This document shows positions 20,657 to 29,915 of a stretch of DNA of 29,915 nt, one piece after another. The stretch covers positions 1 to 29,915 of the forward strand of contig JAQGAU010000365.1 of assembly GCA_034698045.1 (NCBI GenBank), written 5' to 3'. How positions within the stretch are numbered: position 1 is the stretch's first letter; every line of letters starts with the position of its first letter. The stretch comes from Paramacrobiotus richtersi. Its lineage: Eukaryota > Tardigrada > Eutardigrada > Parachela > Macrobiotidae. Under the pieces are notes generated by a model. The model saw nothing but the letters and a program-made list of their open reading frames with translations, was not told the origin of the DNA and ran no database searches. Position numbers and translations under genes: made by a program.

Positions 20657-21196
20657 GTTGCATCCAGCGCAGTGCACGTCTTCCAAACGATATCAACTTC
20701 GAAACCCTATCTCGCACGCGCTATGTTCCGGAAAACCCAGTTCAGAGGACATAATGAAATGAACGCATCTTATAAGCACAAGCAAAACAAAACCGACTGC
20801 GAAAAAATGAACTTGGAAAATGCAGATTCTAAGAAAAGATGTCGCAAAAAATTGCAAAAAAATGGAAAAAGTGAGAAAGCTCGGAATGTTTGTTAAGTTG
20901 GTGCGGTCAGTGCACCCGCCAGCGTAAGCTGGGCTGAAAATGGAGTAACGTATCGAAACTCTTCTACAAGGGGGATGTGAAGAAATTCGAATATCGGTAA
21001 CTACGCTCACCCCTCCACGACACAGCATTCTGCGATTTTTGTTTACGACTCAGAATTTCTATCAGTCGGAACTTGGAAGACTGTGTAGATGGTAATCGTG
21101 ATTAATTTTCCAAGTTTTTTACTCTTCTAATCGATTTCCCGTTAGTTTGAGTAGAAACTTTCGACGTATATTATCATAAACATTTCTTTATCCATC
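20657..21196. promoter_or_regulatory. Divergent upstream region of DMAC2 and MCTS1
   Basis: The starts of the two genes face away from each other across 540 bp, so both promoters lie here. No TATA box was recognised. A purine-rich, A-rich stretch occupies about 20750-20890. The arrangement suggests co-regulation of a mitochondrial assembly factor and a translation factor, but this is inference. Confidence 0.5.
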
Positions 21197-21745
21197 ATGT
21201 TCAAGAAATTCTCCGATAAAGAATCCGTCACAGGCACATCCCAGCTGAAATCCTCCGTCATCCGCAACTACCGTCAAAACATCCTGGAAAAGTATCCGCA
21301 CGTCGAGCCCTTCCTGGACGAGATCTGGCCCAAGAAAGACAACGTCAAAATGGTCAAATGCCAGGACCACATTGAGCTGATCGCCTCCCAAACGGGTGAC
21401 ATTCTCTTCTTCAAACACCGTGATGGCTACCTCCTGCCCTCCCTCCGGGTCCTCCACAAGTATCCCTTTATCCTGCCCTGGATGCAGGTGGACAAGGGAG
21501 CCATTCGGTTTGTGTTGAGCGGGGCGAATATCATGTGCCCCGGGCTGACGTCGCCGGGGGGTCGGATGAGTGTGGTGGAGAAGGATACACCCGTGCTGAT
21601 TGTGGCCGAGGGGAAGAGCCATGCGCTGGGGATTGGGATGATGAAGATGGGCAGTGAGGAGGTGAGGCGCGTCAATAAGGGGATTGCCGTGGAGATAATA
21701 CATTTTTTAAATGATGGTTTGTGGCAGATGAAATCGTTTAAATAA
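21197..21745 (+). CDS. MCTS1: MCTS1 translation re-initiation/recycling factor
   Basis: A single-exon frame of 182 residues runs from the ATG at 21197 to TAA at 21743-21745. It matches MCTS1 along its whole length (181 residues in vertebrates): MFKKF at the start, LLHKYPFILPWMQVDKGAI, the PUA-domain signature FVLSGANIMCPGLTSPGG, then AEGKSHALGIGMMKM, VNKGI and HFLNDGLWQMKSFK at the end. MCTS1 pairs with DENR, binds the 40S ribosomal subunit, and promotes re-initiation and the removal of deacylated tRNA after termination. The N-terminal DUF1947-type domain covers residues 1-~90 and the PUA domain ~92-172. The absence of introns is notable next to the other split genes and could reflect intron loss. 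It is divergent from DMAC2 across 540 bp. Confidence 0.97.
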   Translation: MFKKFSDKESVTGTSQLKSSVIRNYRQNILEKYPHVEPFLDEIWPKKDNVKMVKCQDHIELIASQTGDILFFKHRDGYLLPSLRVLHKYPFILPWMQVDKGAIRFVLSGANIMCPGLTSPGGRMSVVEKDTPVLIVAEGKSHALGIGMMKMGSEEVRRVNKGIAVEIIHFLNDGLWQMKSFK

Positions 21746-22473
21746 TGGAAGAGATTGTTTCTTGCCCTTTTTGTCGACTGTCGAGAGAGAAAAAGGTTCG
21801 TTGATCGTGTTTCTGCGTTGGATTCCTTTTTATGACATTTGTACCTCGGCTGTGTTGAAACGCATGATTATTGTTGAGATTCATATGTAGACATTTGTTG
21901 GAAATAAAACAGGAATGGTAGATGGCTGCACATGTGACTAGTCGCTCGATATGCTGATTTCCGGAAATATATTTAAATGTTATTAAAAAATTCGATAATT
22001 AATTTGGCTACCTTTTCCCAGTCATTCTGTGTTACGGTACAGACAACTTTTATCCGTTTTTATGTATTAAGACCAGATAAAACAATTGGAAACTTACTGT
22101 TAGAAGCGTATTTGTGGATCGTAAACTCGGCAGTTTTTTTGTTAAATTTGTTTTGTCTTTAATTTATGATTTCTGCCGCATTGTTTTTGTAACAGTCAAC
22201 GTAAGTCAACAGGCAGAAAAATAATTTAATGATAAACCATTACACTTATTACAGGAAGCGAGACAGATACTGTACAAGTACATTAACAGGCGTATGTAAA
22301 CCATTACTTCTACATCAACAGACGTACGTAAACTATTACAATCTCCACAACATAAAAAAAACAAAACAAAAAGAATTACTGAAATATATTACCGGACAAA
22401 TAACGGCAACAAAAGATTCAACGATGTTCCTGTCTCCATCCGGGTACTTATTACACAACACTCCAACATTCAC
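21746..22473. other. Convergent intergenic stretch between MCTS1 and the TRIM-like gene
   Basis: This region holds the MCTS1 3' UTR and AT-rich sequence. A repeated phrase (ACAGGCGTATGTAAACCATTAC then ACAGACGTACGTAAACTATTAC, about 22287-22340) makes a short tandem repeat of roughly 34 bp. No gene was recognised. Confidence 0.5.
21903..21908 (+). terminator. MCTS1 polyadenylation signal
   Basis: A canonical AATAAA lies 158 nt after the MCTS1 stop codon, in a sensible 3' UTR position, with GT-rich sequence shortly after. Confidence 0.6.
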
Positions 22474-24575
22474 TCACAGCTCTTTCAGCATATAGCGTTT
22501 CCGACCACTTCCGTTCCCATTTTCCACTTCTTCCAGCAGGTCACCCACTCTAACCGTATCCAGTGCATCCTTCACTTCCGCCGAAAACTCCGTCTTGGCA
22601 CCAATCTCATTCAGTACCGGACGGAGAAACGCCGACATCTCTTCATCCAGAACCAGCCCATCGAGCTTCTCCCGACTAATCCGGCCACTTTTCACACATT
22701 CCTCGTCGAACAACCCGAACGCCTTGATCTCATCGATAATAGCATCCAGTTCCTTCGCCAAATCGGTATCCCGCACTGTTTTCCCTTCGTTTACCACAAA
22801 CTCCATCTTCTGCGATAAAAACTCCAAGCGCTGGAGCTGCTGTTCCATTGCACTTTCTGTTCGATACAACAATCCCAAACGTTTCCCGTCAGTTTCGTCC
22901 AGATTGGTCAAGTACTTGTGGCGAAGATTCTGGAAACTGGCCTGCAGTTTCTGCATGAATCCAGCATAGATCCGACAGTTTGTTCGTCCATTCTGTGTCA
23001 GCTGTTTAGCCAGCACCTCCACGGCTCGAATGGAGTCGTTGGTCGCTCGATCAACACGTCTGGCCAGCTTCGTAATGGGACCGAGATCCGCCATAACCTG
23101 CATGTTACGCGATCGCAGGTCTTCCTTGCCTGCGGTTTTGCAATCCATACAGATCATTTGGCGGGTTATCGGATCGATGAACAGCTTGGTCTTACCGTGC
23201 AGATGGCAAGTGGCCTCGCCGAGGATCTGGCCATCGTGGGCGAGGTACCGGTGGTCGTGCACGTGCGGATCATCGGCGTAGCGGCGATCATCGCGGCAGT
23301 TCACGCAGAGGTACTGAGAGGTGGTCTTGCAGTACATGTGAACTGTGGGCTTTTCACACTGGCCGCAGACGTGCTTTCCTACAAAATATACTGCATTTTC
23401 AAGACAAGAAGTCTCCAGTCGTATTGGTCTCCTCACAATTGGAAAATATTAATAACTGGAAAGGAACCCGTGTTCTGGACAAAGCAATGTTTCCCTCTCT
23501 CGATCCATTAATTTTACCATTCGTCGTGCGACTCACGTCATTCTGACGCGGCAAAACTTAATAAAAATATAGCAAACACTGCTAACCTGAATTCACCGGA
23601 AATATCTGCGCGGAAACCGCTGAATCAGCGCACAGTGAAAAACATTTTTCACGGCATTTATAACAAAATCTCGTTAACCGGAAATGAAAATTCGCATAAC
23701 CTGGACAGAGTAGACTTCTCACTGAGTCTCACTCCGCATCTGTTTAATCCGCCGGAATTTTTAAAAATTCGGTTTTTTTTATTCGTATCAGATTTATATG
23801 TTAAACGATCACATAATAATTACAAACAATTACTTCCGCCATGAAAAATGGCGACCTGTGGAACTGCAAATAATACAATTATTATGATTTATTGATTTTC
23901 CTTGATTATCGCTTTTATCGGTAATTACAATTTAGCACTTCATCTGTTTCTCCATGGATTCTAGTCATTTTACCCGGGAAAAAAATTCGAAAGCTTCCGA
24001 AAAAATCTATCGAAAAATTTAGTGCTTTAGCACAATAAATACATTACGGTTTTACCTAGAAAAGGGATATCTGCTTCATCGAGTCCATTTGGCGGAAATT
24101 TGTTGTCCCCTTCCTGTACCATTCCCATCGTGCCCACAATTTCTCCGTTCGAAATCACATCCAGGGGAAAATTCTCCAACACCGCCAACCATCCCAAAGT
24201 GAAAACATCCAGCGGATACGCACGCAGTACATCCTCGGCCTGGAACGCTTCCCGTCCACTTTTGGACAATTCGCTGATATGCTTGTCCGTCATTGGAGTC
24301 TGGCACACACCGCACCGAAATTTGGCTTGGTCCTTGCCACAGCTCTCGAACTGGGAAGGACCGTTCAAGCAGTCTTCGTAGGCCAGCTGTGTGGTATGGG
24401 CGATATTCTTCGTAACACACTGGAAGCACATGGAATGGCCGCATTTCAACAGCAACGGGAATTGGCTTTCGGATAAACCTTTACGATAGGTGAAGCAGTG
24501 CTGGCAGCTGGGACATTTTGTCGCAGTGGATGCCTTCGAAGAATGTGGCTGTGGGGATACGTCCACTGAACCCAT
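22474..24575 (-). CDS. TRIM-like RING/B-box/coiled-coil protein (probable E3 ubiquitin ligase)
   Basis: Two exons (24056-24575 and 22474-23378) join in frame across a 677-bp intron (TTTCTAG|GTAAAA ... TTTTGTAG|GAAAG), giving 474 residues. The RING is C21, C24, C45, H47, C50, C53, C88, C91, with an unusually long insert before the last CxxC. Exon 2 opens with a B-box-1-like cluster (C178, C181, C190-C201 region, His near 212-216). A B-box-2 follows (C231, H234, C250, C253) with the family's CHLHGK-KLFI and ICMDC signature. Residues ~260-400 are charged and helical, fitting a coiled coil. No SPRY, NHL or other C-terminal domain follows. Such proteins act as dimeric ubiquitin ligases, and the substrate here is unknown. 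The start at 24575 was chosen because it is the first ATG before the RING. Confidence 0.85.
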
Positions 24576-24920
24576 TTCCGAAACCGAAAAAATGTACACT
24601 AGAATCGCAGATTCTTAAAGCAAACCGCGAACTACCGCCACTGTGAGAAGTTACAATTCACTGAAAACATTCACAATCACAACCGAGTCAGTAGTGTATT
24701 TCTGCTACAAGGATAAGTTAGACTGGGTACATCGAACAGGTAATCAAGTGGATAGGTTTCGACGAATACTAGTATGCCTGGGTCGATGCTGATTATTGAC
24801 CGACAAGAAAGAATGGGAATGCTGAGCTGGAAACCGACATTTACCGATCAAATCAAGGAGACTAACCAGAGTTCACTGATGCCAGTTCCCGTTTTTCGGG
24901 ACGTCGAACCCTTGATGTAA
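24576..24920. other. Upstream region of the TRIM-like gene
   Basis: No coding sequence is seen. Positions 24811-24858 form the left member of a direct repeat whose partner is at about 25876-25923, flanking the retrotransposon remnant. Confidence 0.45.
24811..24858 (+). repeat. Left flank direct repeat of the retrotransposon remnant
   Basis: The 32 nt at 24822-24853 match 25892-25923 with four differences, all transitions (GAG-TG-AAACCG-CATTTACCGA-CAAATCA). Weaker, gap-free similarity extends left for another ~11-16 nt (AGAAAGA). The pair brackets the remnant. Confidence 0.7.
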
Positions 24921-24924
24921 TGCG

Positions 24925-25825
24925 ACAGAAAAAACGAAAGAAGAAGCCAGTACGAAGCTTAACGAAGCGTTGAGTCATGTTGGGCAAGTCATGGCGGAAA
25001 ATCTACTGCATGTGAACCCAAAGAAATGTCAGGCAATGTACATTTGCAGCGACCGTAACGTCCAAGCTGACCCGGCCGTTGTTTTCAACGGCGGAATGGT
25101 GACCATCAAGAAGTCTGTTCGGTATCTCGGCGTCGAAATCGACAACCACCTGAAGTGGACAGGACAGGTTAAAAGGGTACTACGGAAGGGAAATTTTGGG
25201 ATCGCTATGATCAATCGAGCAAAAAGAGGGCTAAGTTTACCGCAGCGCAAGAGTCTTTACCACGCTTGTTTTGGCCATGGAACGCATCTGACGAATTGTT
25301 CATCAGTATGGTCCACAGCGTCTTTGACTCAACGCCACAAACTAGCCGGTCTGCAGCGTAAAGCCTTGCGCGCTGTCACAGATTACAAAGAGCCGGTTAC
25401 GCCGGAAGTTAGAAGTTAGGCATCATGCCTGTTTTCGACCGATGGCGACAAAGCGATGCGGTGTGGCTGTTCAAGATCTGGAACACAAATATCGTTCCCC
25501 TTCCGTCATACCTTTACGACATGATCCAGTTCAAAGATAACACCACGCGCTACAATCTTCGCCGGCCAGCAAAAATCGACGCAAAGGCGAAACGAAAAAT
25601 TGGGGAGTCCACTATGGGAATAAGACTCAAGGATCTCCTGGACAAAATTTTGAAGATTAACGAGAAATTACTCGATGCTGGATCTGTTTCCGTGTTTAAG
25701 TTCATGCTAGAACTGTTGATCTGTCTTAAATGCGCTCCATAATACGTGTTGTTGTTCGACCAGACATGAAGTCCCTAACGGGTTGTCTGCTCTTGTGAAG
25801 TAATAATAATAATAATAAACGGGTT
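24925..25825 (+). mobile_element. 5'-truncated non-LTR (LINE) retrotransposon remnant
   Basis: The frame beginning near 24928 contains the end of a LINE reverse transcriptase: LLHVNPKKCQAMYI, VRYLGVEIDNHLKW, a helix-rich thumb region (VLRKGNFGIAMINRAKRGLS) and LAGLQRKALRAVTDY. A frameshift with stop near 25417 separates it from the closing part in another frame (PVFDRWRQSDAVWLFKIWN, 25425-25742). A short 3' UTR then ends in a TAA repeat (about 25799-25819), a common 3' tail of I, R1 and jockey-group elements. The upstream palm motifs, endonuclease and ORF1 are missing, as in a typical 5'-truncated insertion. It is inactive. Confidence 0.85.
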
Positions 25826-25875
25826 TTTTTAATAGAACACCAAGCAATAGAACACCCACCAGCGCCCGGTAGCAG

Positions 25876-25923
25876 AAAGAGTCCGAAATCGGAGTTGAAA
25901 ACCGGCATTTACCGACCAAATCA
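25876..25923 (+). repeat. Right flank direct repeat of the retrotransposon remnant
   Basis: This is the partner of 24811-24858, lying just past the TAA tail. The two copies are about 1.07 kb apart in direct orientation. Confidence 0.7.
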
Positions 25924-26083
25924 TCTGATTCATTTTGCAGGTAATTTTCTGACCATAAGTCAGCGAGGGCAGCATGAGGCATTTTTTTACATCAGTGGGC
26001 ACAATCCAATTTTCACAGCAAAAGAGTCCATTTTTTAAAAATTAGCGCGAAAGATTTTCAACTCTTGACGCAGTGGCTGTGGT

Positions 26084-26305
26084 CAGCTGTCTGAGGGCTA
26101 TCCACTGGGATATATTTAGCGGTCAACCGGATGACCAATGGGCAGTTGGGAAAAATGACTTCATAAAATCTGGTGAAAGTCAGTTCAAAACTTCGCTTTC
26201 TTCGCGTAATAAGCTTTCCCTAACTTCTGCAAGTTCAGATGCTAGTACAGGAAGTATAACAGGAAGTTGGTCATTGCTTCGTGGACTTCATAATCTGCCA
26301 TAACT
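26084..26305 (+). repeat. Left arm of a long inverted repeat
   Basis: This arm matches the reverse complement of about 28507-28728. Shared strings include AGGGCTATCCACTGGGAT (26091-26108), GACCAATGGRCAGTTG, ACTTCTGCAAGTTCAGATG and TTCGCTTCGTRGACTTC. Similarity is patchy over ~220 bp. Reading through it gives similar peptides in both arms (ARAIHWD and TSASSD), but no open gene. Confidence 0.75.
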
Positions 26306-27430
26306 AGAACGGATGATCAGCTTTTGCATGCCACATACTGCAAAAAGCTTCCCCATGCAGCCTTTTTTCTCCGAAATGGTTCTTACTTCCATCGCAAAAC
26401 CGAAAAAGAGGCAGGGATCAGTTAGTCATTTATTTATGAAGCACGGTCAATCTGGAAGGACCGTTTCCGCCATCATGACCCTAACTTAGGGCCAGATGAG
26501 CAGCGCGAAAGAGCTGGATACAGTATAATGTATGCAAATTTGCACCCGGCCACAAAGCCGCAGTCGTAAAGAGTCTTCAGTGAAACCCAATAGCTGCTGG
26601 TCAGTAGCGGTTTATATAATAAAAAAAGCCATAGGGCAAATAACGGTCACGAAACAACGATGATAAAGCGCTATCCGGTGGTCATCGACCTCGCTGACCA
26701 GTGGTCAGACTGGTGACCATTTTAAATGCGTCCCCATGTAACCCGTAAAAAAACGGTGTGGGCAGATCTTGTGCCACGCTGCATTAGATCGACCGGCTGT
26801 CTGATAAAAAAAATGAAAGATTAATCCAGCATATCTGCCATGCCCATTGATCATGATTGATGCAAAAATGCATCATGGGCATCGTGGTCAGCTGCCGGCT
26901 GACCGGTCCAAAGAGAATTCATTTTGAAAAAGACATTTGGTAGTGTACGTGGGGTGTGCTTCTTGCACTGTTAAAGACCACAGCAAAGTTCTGTCCAACG
27001 CAGTTTTTTCTGGGCTGTCTGACCACTGGTCATTTTGATGACCTTTGGTCAGCGGACCGGTGACTAATGGAAAATGCTACGTCACCAGTCGTCTCTTGAC
27101 CACATATCTTGTTGCATTACTTGCGGAGAAAAGCCAATCTTGACGACTGTGTCGGGCTGATGCACATGTCTGATTAACATTTTTAGCTATTCCGGTGTAA
27201 TTTGCGCCACATGTGATACATTAGCTAGCTTCACCATAAGATTCTTCTGAAAAGGATTATGTTGATTGTTGAAAAAGTGGGCCGAACTTTGCCACCCAAT
27301 CACAAAAATCACTTGAAATCGGAAATGTGTTGGGCACTTCAAGAAATGTGAAACTTGTGGAAAACTGTGGGTTCTATGCTGTTCTCAGCGTAGAAAGCAG
27401 TTCTGATCATAATCGAATACTAAGTCGGGA
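26306..27430. other. Spacer of the inverted repeat, rich in GGTCA/TGACC motifs
   Basis: No coding sequence was recognised. The pentamer GGTCA or its complement TGACC recurs in clusters at about 26680-26720, 26889-26909 and 27017-27065. The 16-mer TGACCAGTGGTCAGAC at 26695-26710 reappears as its exact reverse complement at 27017-27032, and its core TGACCAGTGGTCA is itself palindromic. Confidence 0.6.
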
Positions 27431-27435
27431 GGTAG

Positions 27436-27571
27436 TATGGATTGTTTGGATTATGGGGCGTGGCTGATTATTCTGATTATTTGGCTGTGGCCAGTCAGTG
27501 CGGGGCTGACGTCACAAGGCGGAATAATCGAAATTCGAATAATCAACATAATCAGACGAACAATCCTTACG
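27436..27571. repeat. Imperfect palindrome (MITE-like) with a central TGACGTCA
   Basis: The left arm (GGATTGTT, GATTAT, GATTATTC in series) and the right arm (GAATAATC, ATAATC, AACAATCC) are reverse complements with small gaps, over about 50 nt each. The loop holds GGGGCTGACGTCACAAGG, with the 8-bp palindrome TGACGTCA, the CREB/ATF consensus. Its size and structure fit a small foldback element. Confidence 0.65.
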
Positions 27572-27599
27572 GTGAAACTAGCTATTCTGTAGTTCATTT

Positions 27600-28190
27600 T
27601 GATTGTAAGGACTAAGGAGCGATTCAAGTATTACGTAACAGCAAAATTCGTGTTTGTTCTGCATAGTTGCCCGCCCCCTCCCTCCTACCACATGTAACCG
27701 GGGGCTGCCCCAGTCTCTTAACTATATGCTACGTAATATTTTGCACTGTGACAGCAAGCCTACCCATACGCATCTGAAAAATTGCGTCAGCTCTTTAATC
27801 GATTGTCTCATCCTAATCCTTTGTCACAGCCGCATTCCTACTGGAACGTGTGCACCGGTTTTTGTTACATCCACTTCCTGTTCTGTTTTTCCTTTGACTA
27901 TATAAGCAGCTCTGCTTTGCCTCGAAAGACACACTCTCTACCGTTGAATAGAAGTCAAACCACGACAGTTCTTGTGGTGCGATTATATTCCCCATAGTCG
28001 TGACATTAGTGTTAACGCTATTTCTCGTCTGGATACCCTTTACGTGTTTCCGGGTCTTGGGAGGCGAGTTCTGTTCCAGTTAGTGAGATCTAGCAGCCTG
28101 AGCAGGTTCCCTGTGTGGAATGCTTGGGGGCTATCCAGTTTCGCTTATCCCTGTCGGGTTTTTGTGATATCAAAGAACTGGTAAAGAACA
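27600..28190 (+). other. Possible solo LTR or orphan promoter block
   Basis: A clear TATATAAG box (27899-27906) is followed about 30 nt on by CTCGAAAGACACACTCTCTA and further TC/CA-rich sequence, as in the U3/R part of a retrotransposon LTR. Two TACGTAAY motifs lie upstream (27632 and 27730 areas). No gene starts within reach and no second LTR or primer-binding site is visible, so the identity is uncertain. Confidence 0.3.
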
Positions 28191-28200
28191 AAACACTATC

Positions 28201-28221
28201 TGTACGAGTAAAACACTCGTA
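28201..28221. repeat. Short perfect hairpin
   Basis: GTACGAGT and ACTCGTAC pair as an 8-bp stem around the loop AAAAC. It lies between the TATA-containing block and the right arm of the inverted repeat. Function is unknown. Confidence 0.6.
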
Positions 28222-28391
28222 CTTCACAAAACACTACACAGAAGTACAATATCTTGCTCCGTCACGCTCCTTTTCGGGCCGTGGTCGATTATCATAACGG
28301 CGCAAGTAGTCATTCCACTTAGGATTAGTTCCATAAATGGGCAACGAAGAATCTTTAGGCCGTTTCTTGGCTGGAACCACAAATCAGTCCA

Positions 28392-28438
28392 CAAGAAAGG
28401 CTTACTATGGAGAATAGTACCCAAGAAAGGCTTACTAT
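28392..28438 (+). repeat. 30-bp-period tandem duplication
   Basis: The 17-mer CAAGAAAGGCTTACTAT occurs at 28392-28408 and again at 28422-28438. A shorter echo (CCAAGAAAGCC) occurs near 28606. Confidence 0.7.
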
Positions 28439-28506
28439 TACAATACAATTCATAGCAGCCAGAACACATCCGTGTATTCCTGTAGACCACTACAGGACCA
28501 CTCTTG

Positions 28507-28728
28507 TAGTTCTGAAGTCTACGAAGCGAAGAACGACTCCTTATTTTGATTTTTATACTGGGAAGGCCATCTGAACTTGCAGAAGTCGGGCAACTTGCGT
28601 AGTAACCCAAGAAAGCCGGTTTTTTAAATGATTTTCCTGATAACTGTACAATAAAAGTTATTTTTACAACTGTCCATTGGTCAGTCCGATAACCACCGGG
28701 AACATCCCAGTGGATAGCCCTAGCGAAA
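28507..28728 (-). repeat. Right arm of the long inverted repeat
   Basis: Inverted partner of 26084-26305. The minus strand around here stays open for 178 codons (28224-28760), but the peptide is compositionally ordinary and part of it is the shared repeat, so I do not call a gene. Confidence 0.75.
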
Positions 28729-28760
28729 CTGATCATTAGCAGTGCTTTAAGGACTGACAA

Positions 28761-29449
28761 ACATTAGTGGCGAATTTGGAGAGAAAAAATTTCTAAGGCA
28801 GTGAAATTGTGACCATGCCCACCGATGCCAAAATGACATCATGCTACCCTCGCTTACGTATGTTCAGAAAAAATCGCAGAAAATAACTTTATTAATTAGA
28901 TATTTTATGCCGGCCGGTTTTTAGCTAATAAGTCGTACTCCTTCTGGACCTCTGGTACCTGGCGCTGGTGGGTGAACCTAATAACGCTACCCATGTCGAA
29001 CATTCTGGGGCCAGGTTTCCTAGTTCCACTGTACTGTCTGTACATGTGGTTCAGCTGCTTACAGCATCTCAGTTAGGGCTGCAAGTAATAAATATAGTCC
29101 GTATGTTGCATCTTCAAGCACTGACCAGCCCCATGGCCAAGCACTGAGCTTACATTTCACACGATTTCTGGAGTAAATAATTCGAAGTGATGCACTCGTT
29201 CATGTACCGTACTGACCACAAATTACGGACACCAGCCTACCAAATGAAGATTTTTTTCTTCTAAATATTACACAAGGCAGTAAGAATAGAGAGATAAGCT
29301 ATCATAAATCACCATAACAGACCACATGGTCTCTGACTCTATAAAGACTAGGAAAGCCAGTACAATCGCCAATCAGTATAAAAGACGAAATCAACAGAGA
29401 CAACAACTTCTCACTAGTTCGGCATAAGTTCAGTGACTTTACTCATAGT
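28761..29449. other. Stretch without a recognised gene
   Basis: No reading frame here is supported. A TATAAAAG string at 29377-29384 on the plus strand, followed by CAACTTCTCACTAGTTCGG, resembles a core promoter, but the only gene nearby is on the opposite strand and ends at 29450. Confidence 0.4.
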
Positions 29450-29915
29450 TCAATAGTCGGGATCGGGGTCTCTCCTGGGAATGGTGACGCGGGGAATGGA
29501 ACTGCTGCCCCGGGTCTGTCCCGAGTACTGGGTACCGTTGCGTGTGCTACGCGGATACGACGTACTACTGGCTTCGTCTGGACGGCGCCGGTAAGCCATC
29601 AGCCAACAGGAGACCGAAATGGCGATGGCCACGAGCGCTAAGAGGAGGGTAATGGCCAGTGTTACCGCGAAACTGGCCGTCGACAGGCACACTTCATCGC
29701 TACCGCTTCCCGTCAAAATACCTAAAAAGCATTGTTTTTTGTTGTTAACCGTGTGTGTACCACTTGCAATAAAAAAAAGAATTTCATGAGATCGGTCAAA
29801 AAACAGCAGATCAAATCAATGTGAATGAACTGATGAAAGTGAGTTTAGTGATAAAGGAGATTACATTACCATTGGTAGCATTGAGCGCTTGTGCTTGAGC
29901 ATCGTAGGTTTCCAG
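29450..29915 (-). CDS. C-terminal exons of a single-pass membrane protein (partial)
   Basis: Two exons are visible (29870-29915, open at the window edge, and 29450-29721), joined in frame over a 148-bp GT-AG intron (CCAATG|GTAATG ... TTTTTAG|GTA). The visible ~105 residues read as a luminal or extracellular stem with an NAT glycosylation site, a short acidic Ser/Gly segment, one strong membrane helix of about 25 residues (FAVTLAITLLLALVAIAISV), then a basic stop-transfer (YRRRP). A Ser/Thr/Arg-rich cytoplasmic tail ends PDPDY. The orientation is therefore type I. The ectodomain lies outside the window, so the family cannot be named. Adhesion molecules, receptors and zona-pellucida-type proteins share this layout. 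Confidence 0.75.

Noticed and set aside
25707-25982. Minus-strand frame with a run of tyrosines
   Set aside because: The tyrosine run is the TAA microsatellite tail of the LINE remnant read backwards.
26084-28728. CRISPR-like or regularly spaced repeat array
   Set aside because: The GGTCA motifs are irregularly spaced, short and in both orientations, and the genome is eukaryotic.
28224-28760. 178-codon open frame on the minus strand
   Set aside because: About half of it is the right arm of the inverted repeat, there is no domain, and the other arm's equivalent frame is broken. Chance opening of a repeat is the simpler reading.

Overview
This is a nuclear segment from an invertebrate animal. 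The genes are split by short GT-AG introns (59 bp to about 680 bp) and lie on both strands, with AT-rich intergenic DNA between them. Several encode recognisable metazoan proteins: Elongin-B, MCTS1, DMAC2/ATP5SL, a PPM1A-type PP2C phosphatase, a polytopic RING-H2 ligase and a TRIM-like RING/B-box protein. Gene density, intron size and divergence suggest an ecdysozoan such as a tardigrade. That species guess is inference and weak.

Layout. 1-2.5 kb: no gene, but a 1.1-kb element with Tc1-like terminal inverted repeats. 2.5-4.3 kb: decayed copies of the RING ligase and of Elongin-B exon 1. 4.3-5.8 kb: an interval with a small intact zinc-knuckle ORF. 5.87-7.44 kb: broken PP2C copies. 8.0-9.1 kb: an unrecognised two-exon gene with an acidic repeat tail. 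9.75-12.07 kb: the intact six-exon PP2C gene (-). 12.65-14.65 kb: the intact RING ligase (-). 15.47-16.40 kb: Elongin-B (+), divergent from the ligase. 17.46-20.66 kb: DMAC2 (-), divergent from MCTS1 (+, 21.20-21.75 kb). 22.47-24.58 kb: TRIM-like gene (-). 24.9-28.8 kb: repeats, including a 5'-truncated non-LTR retrotransposon tail, a long inverted repeat and palindromes. 29.45 kb to the end: the 3' exons of a single-pass membrane protein gene (-) that continues outside the window.

The main structural story is a fossil tandem duplication. The intact PP2C - RING ligase - Elongin-B block has a ruined partial copy to its left. The apparent junction is near 5870, where Elongin-B intron-like sequence abuts the middle of a PP2C exon 2 copy. 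The PP2C 5' exon was copied again, giving three copies of which one is intact. All exon joins were derived by reading splice sites and checking phase by hand. Each gene model given closes in frame.

No prokaryote-style system is present. The least-explained items are the orphan gene at 8.0-9.1 kb with a near-perfect 37-bp palindrome upstream, the zinc-knuckle ORF in the duplication scar, and the GGTCA-rich inverted-repeat region at 26-28.7 kb.
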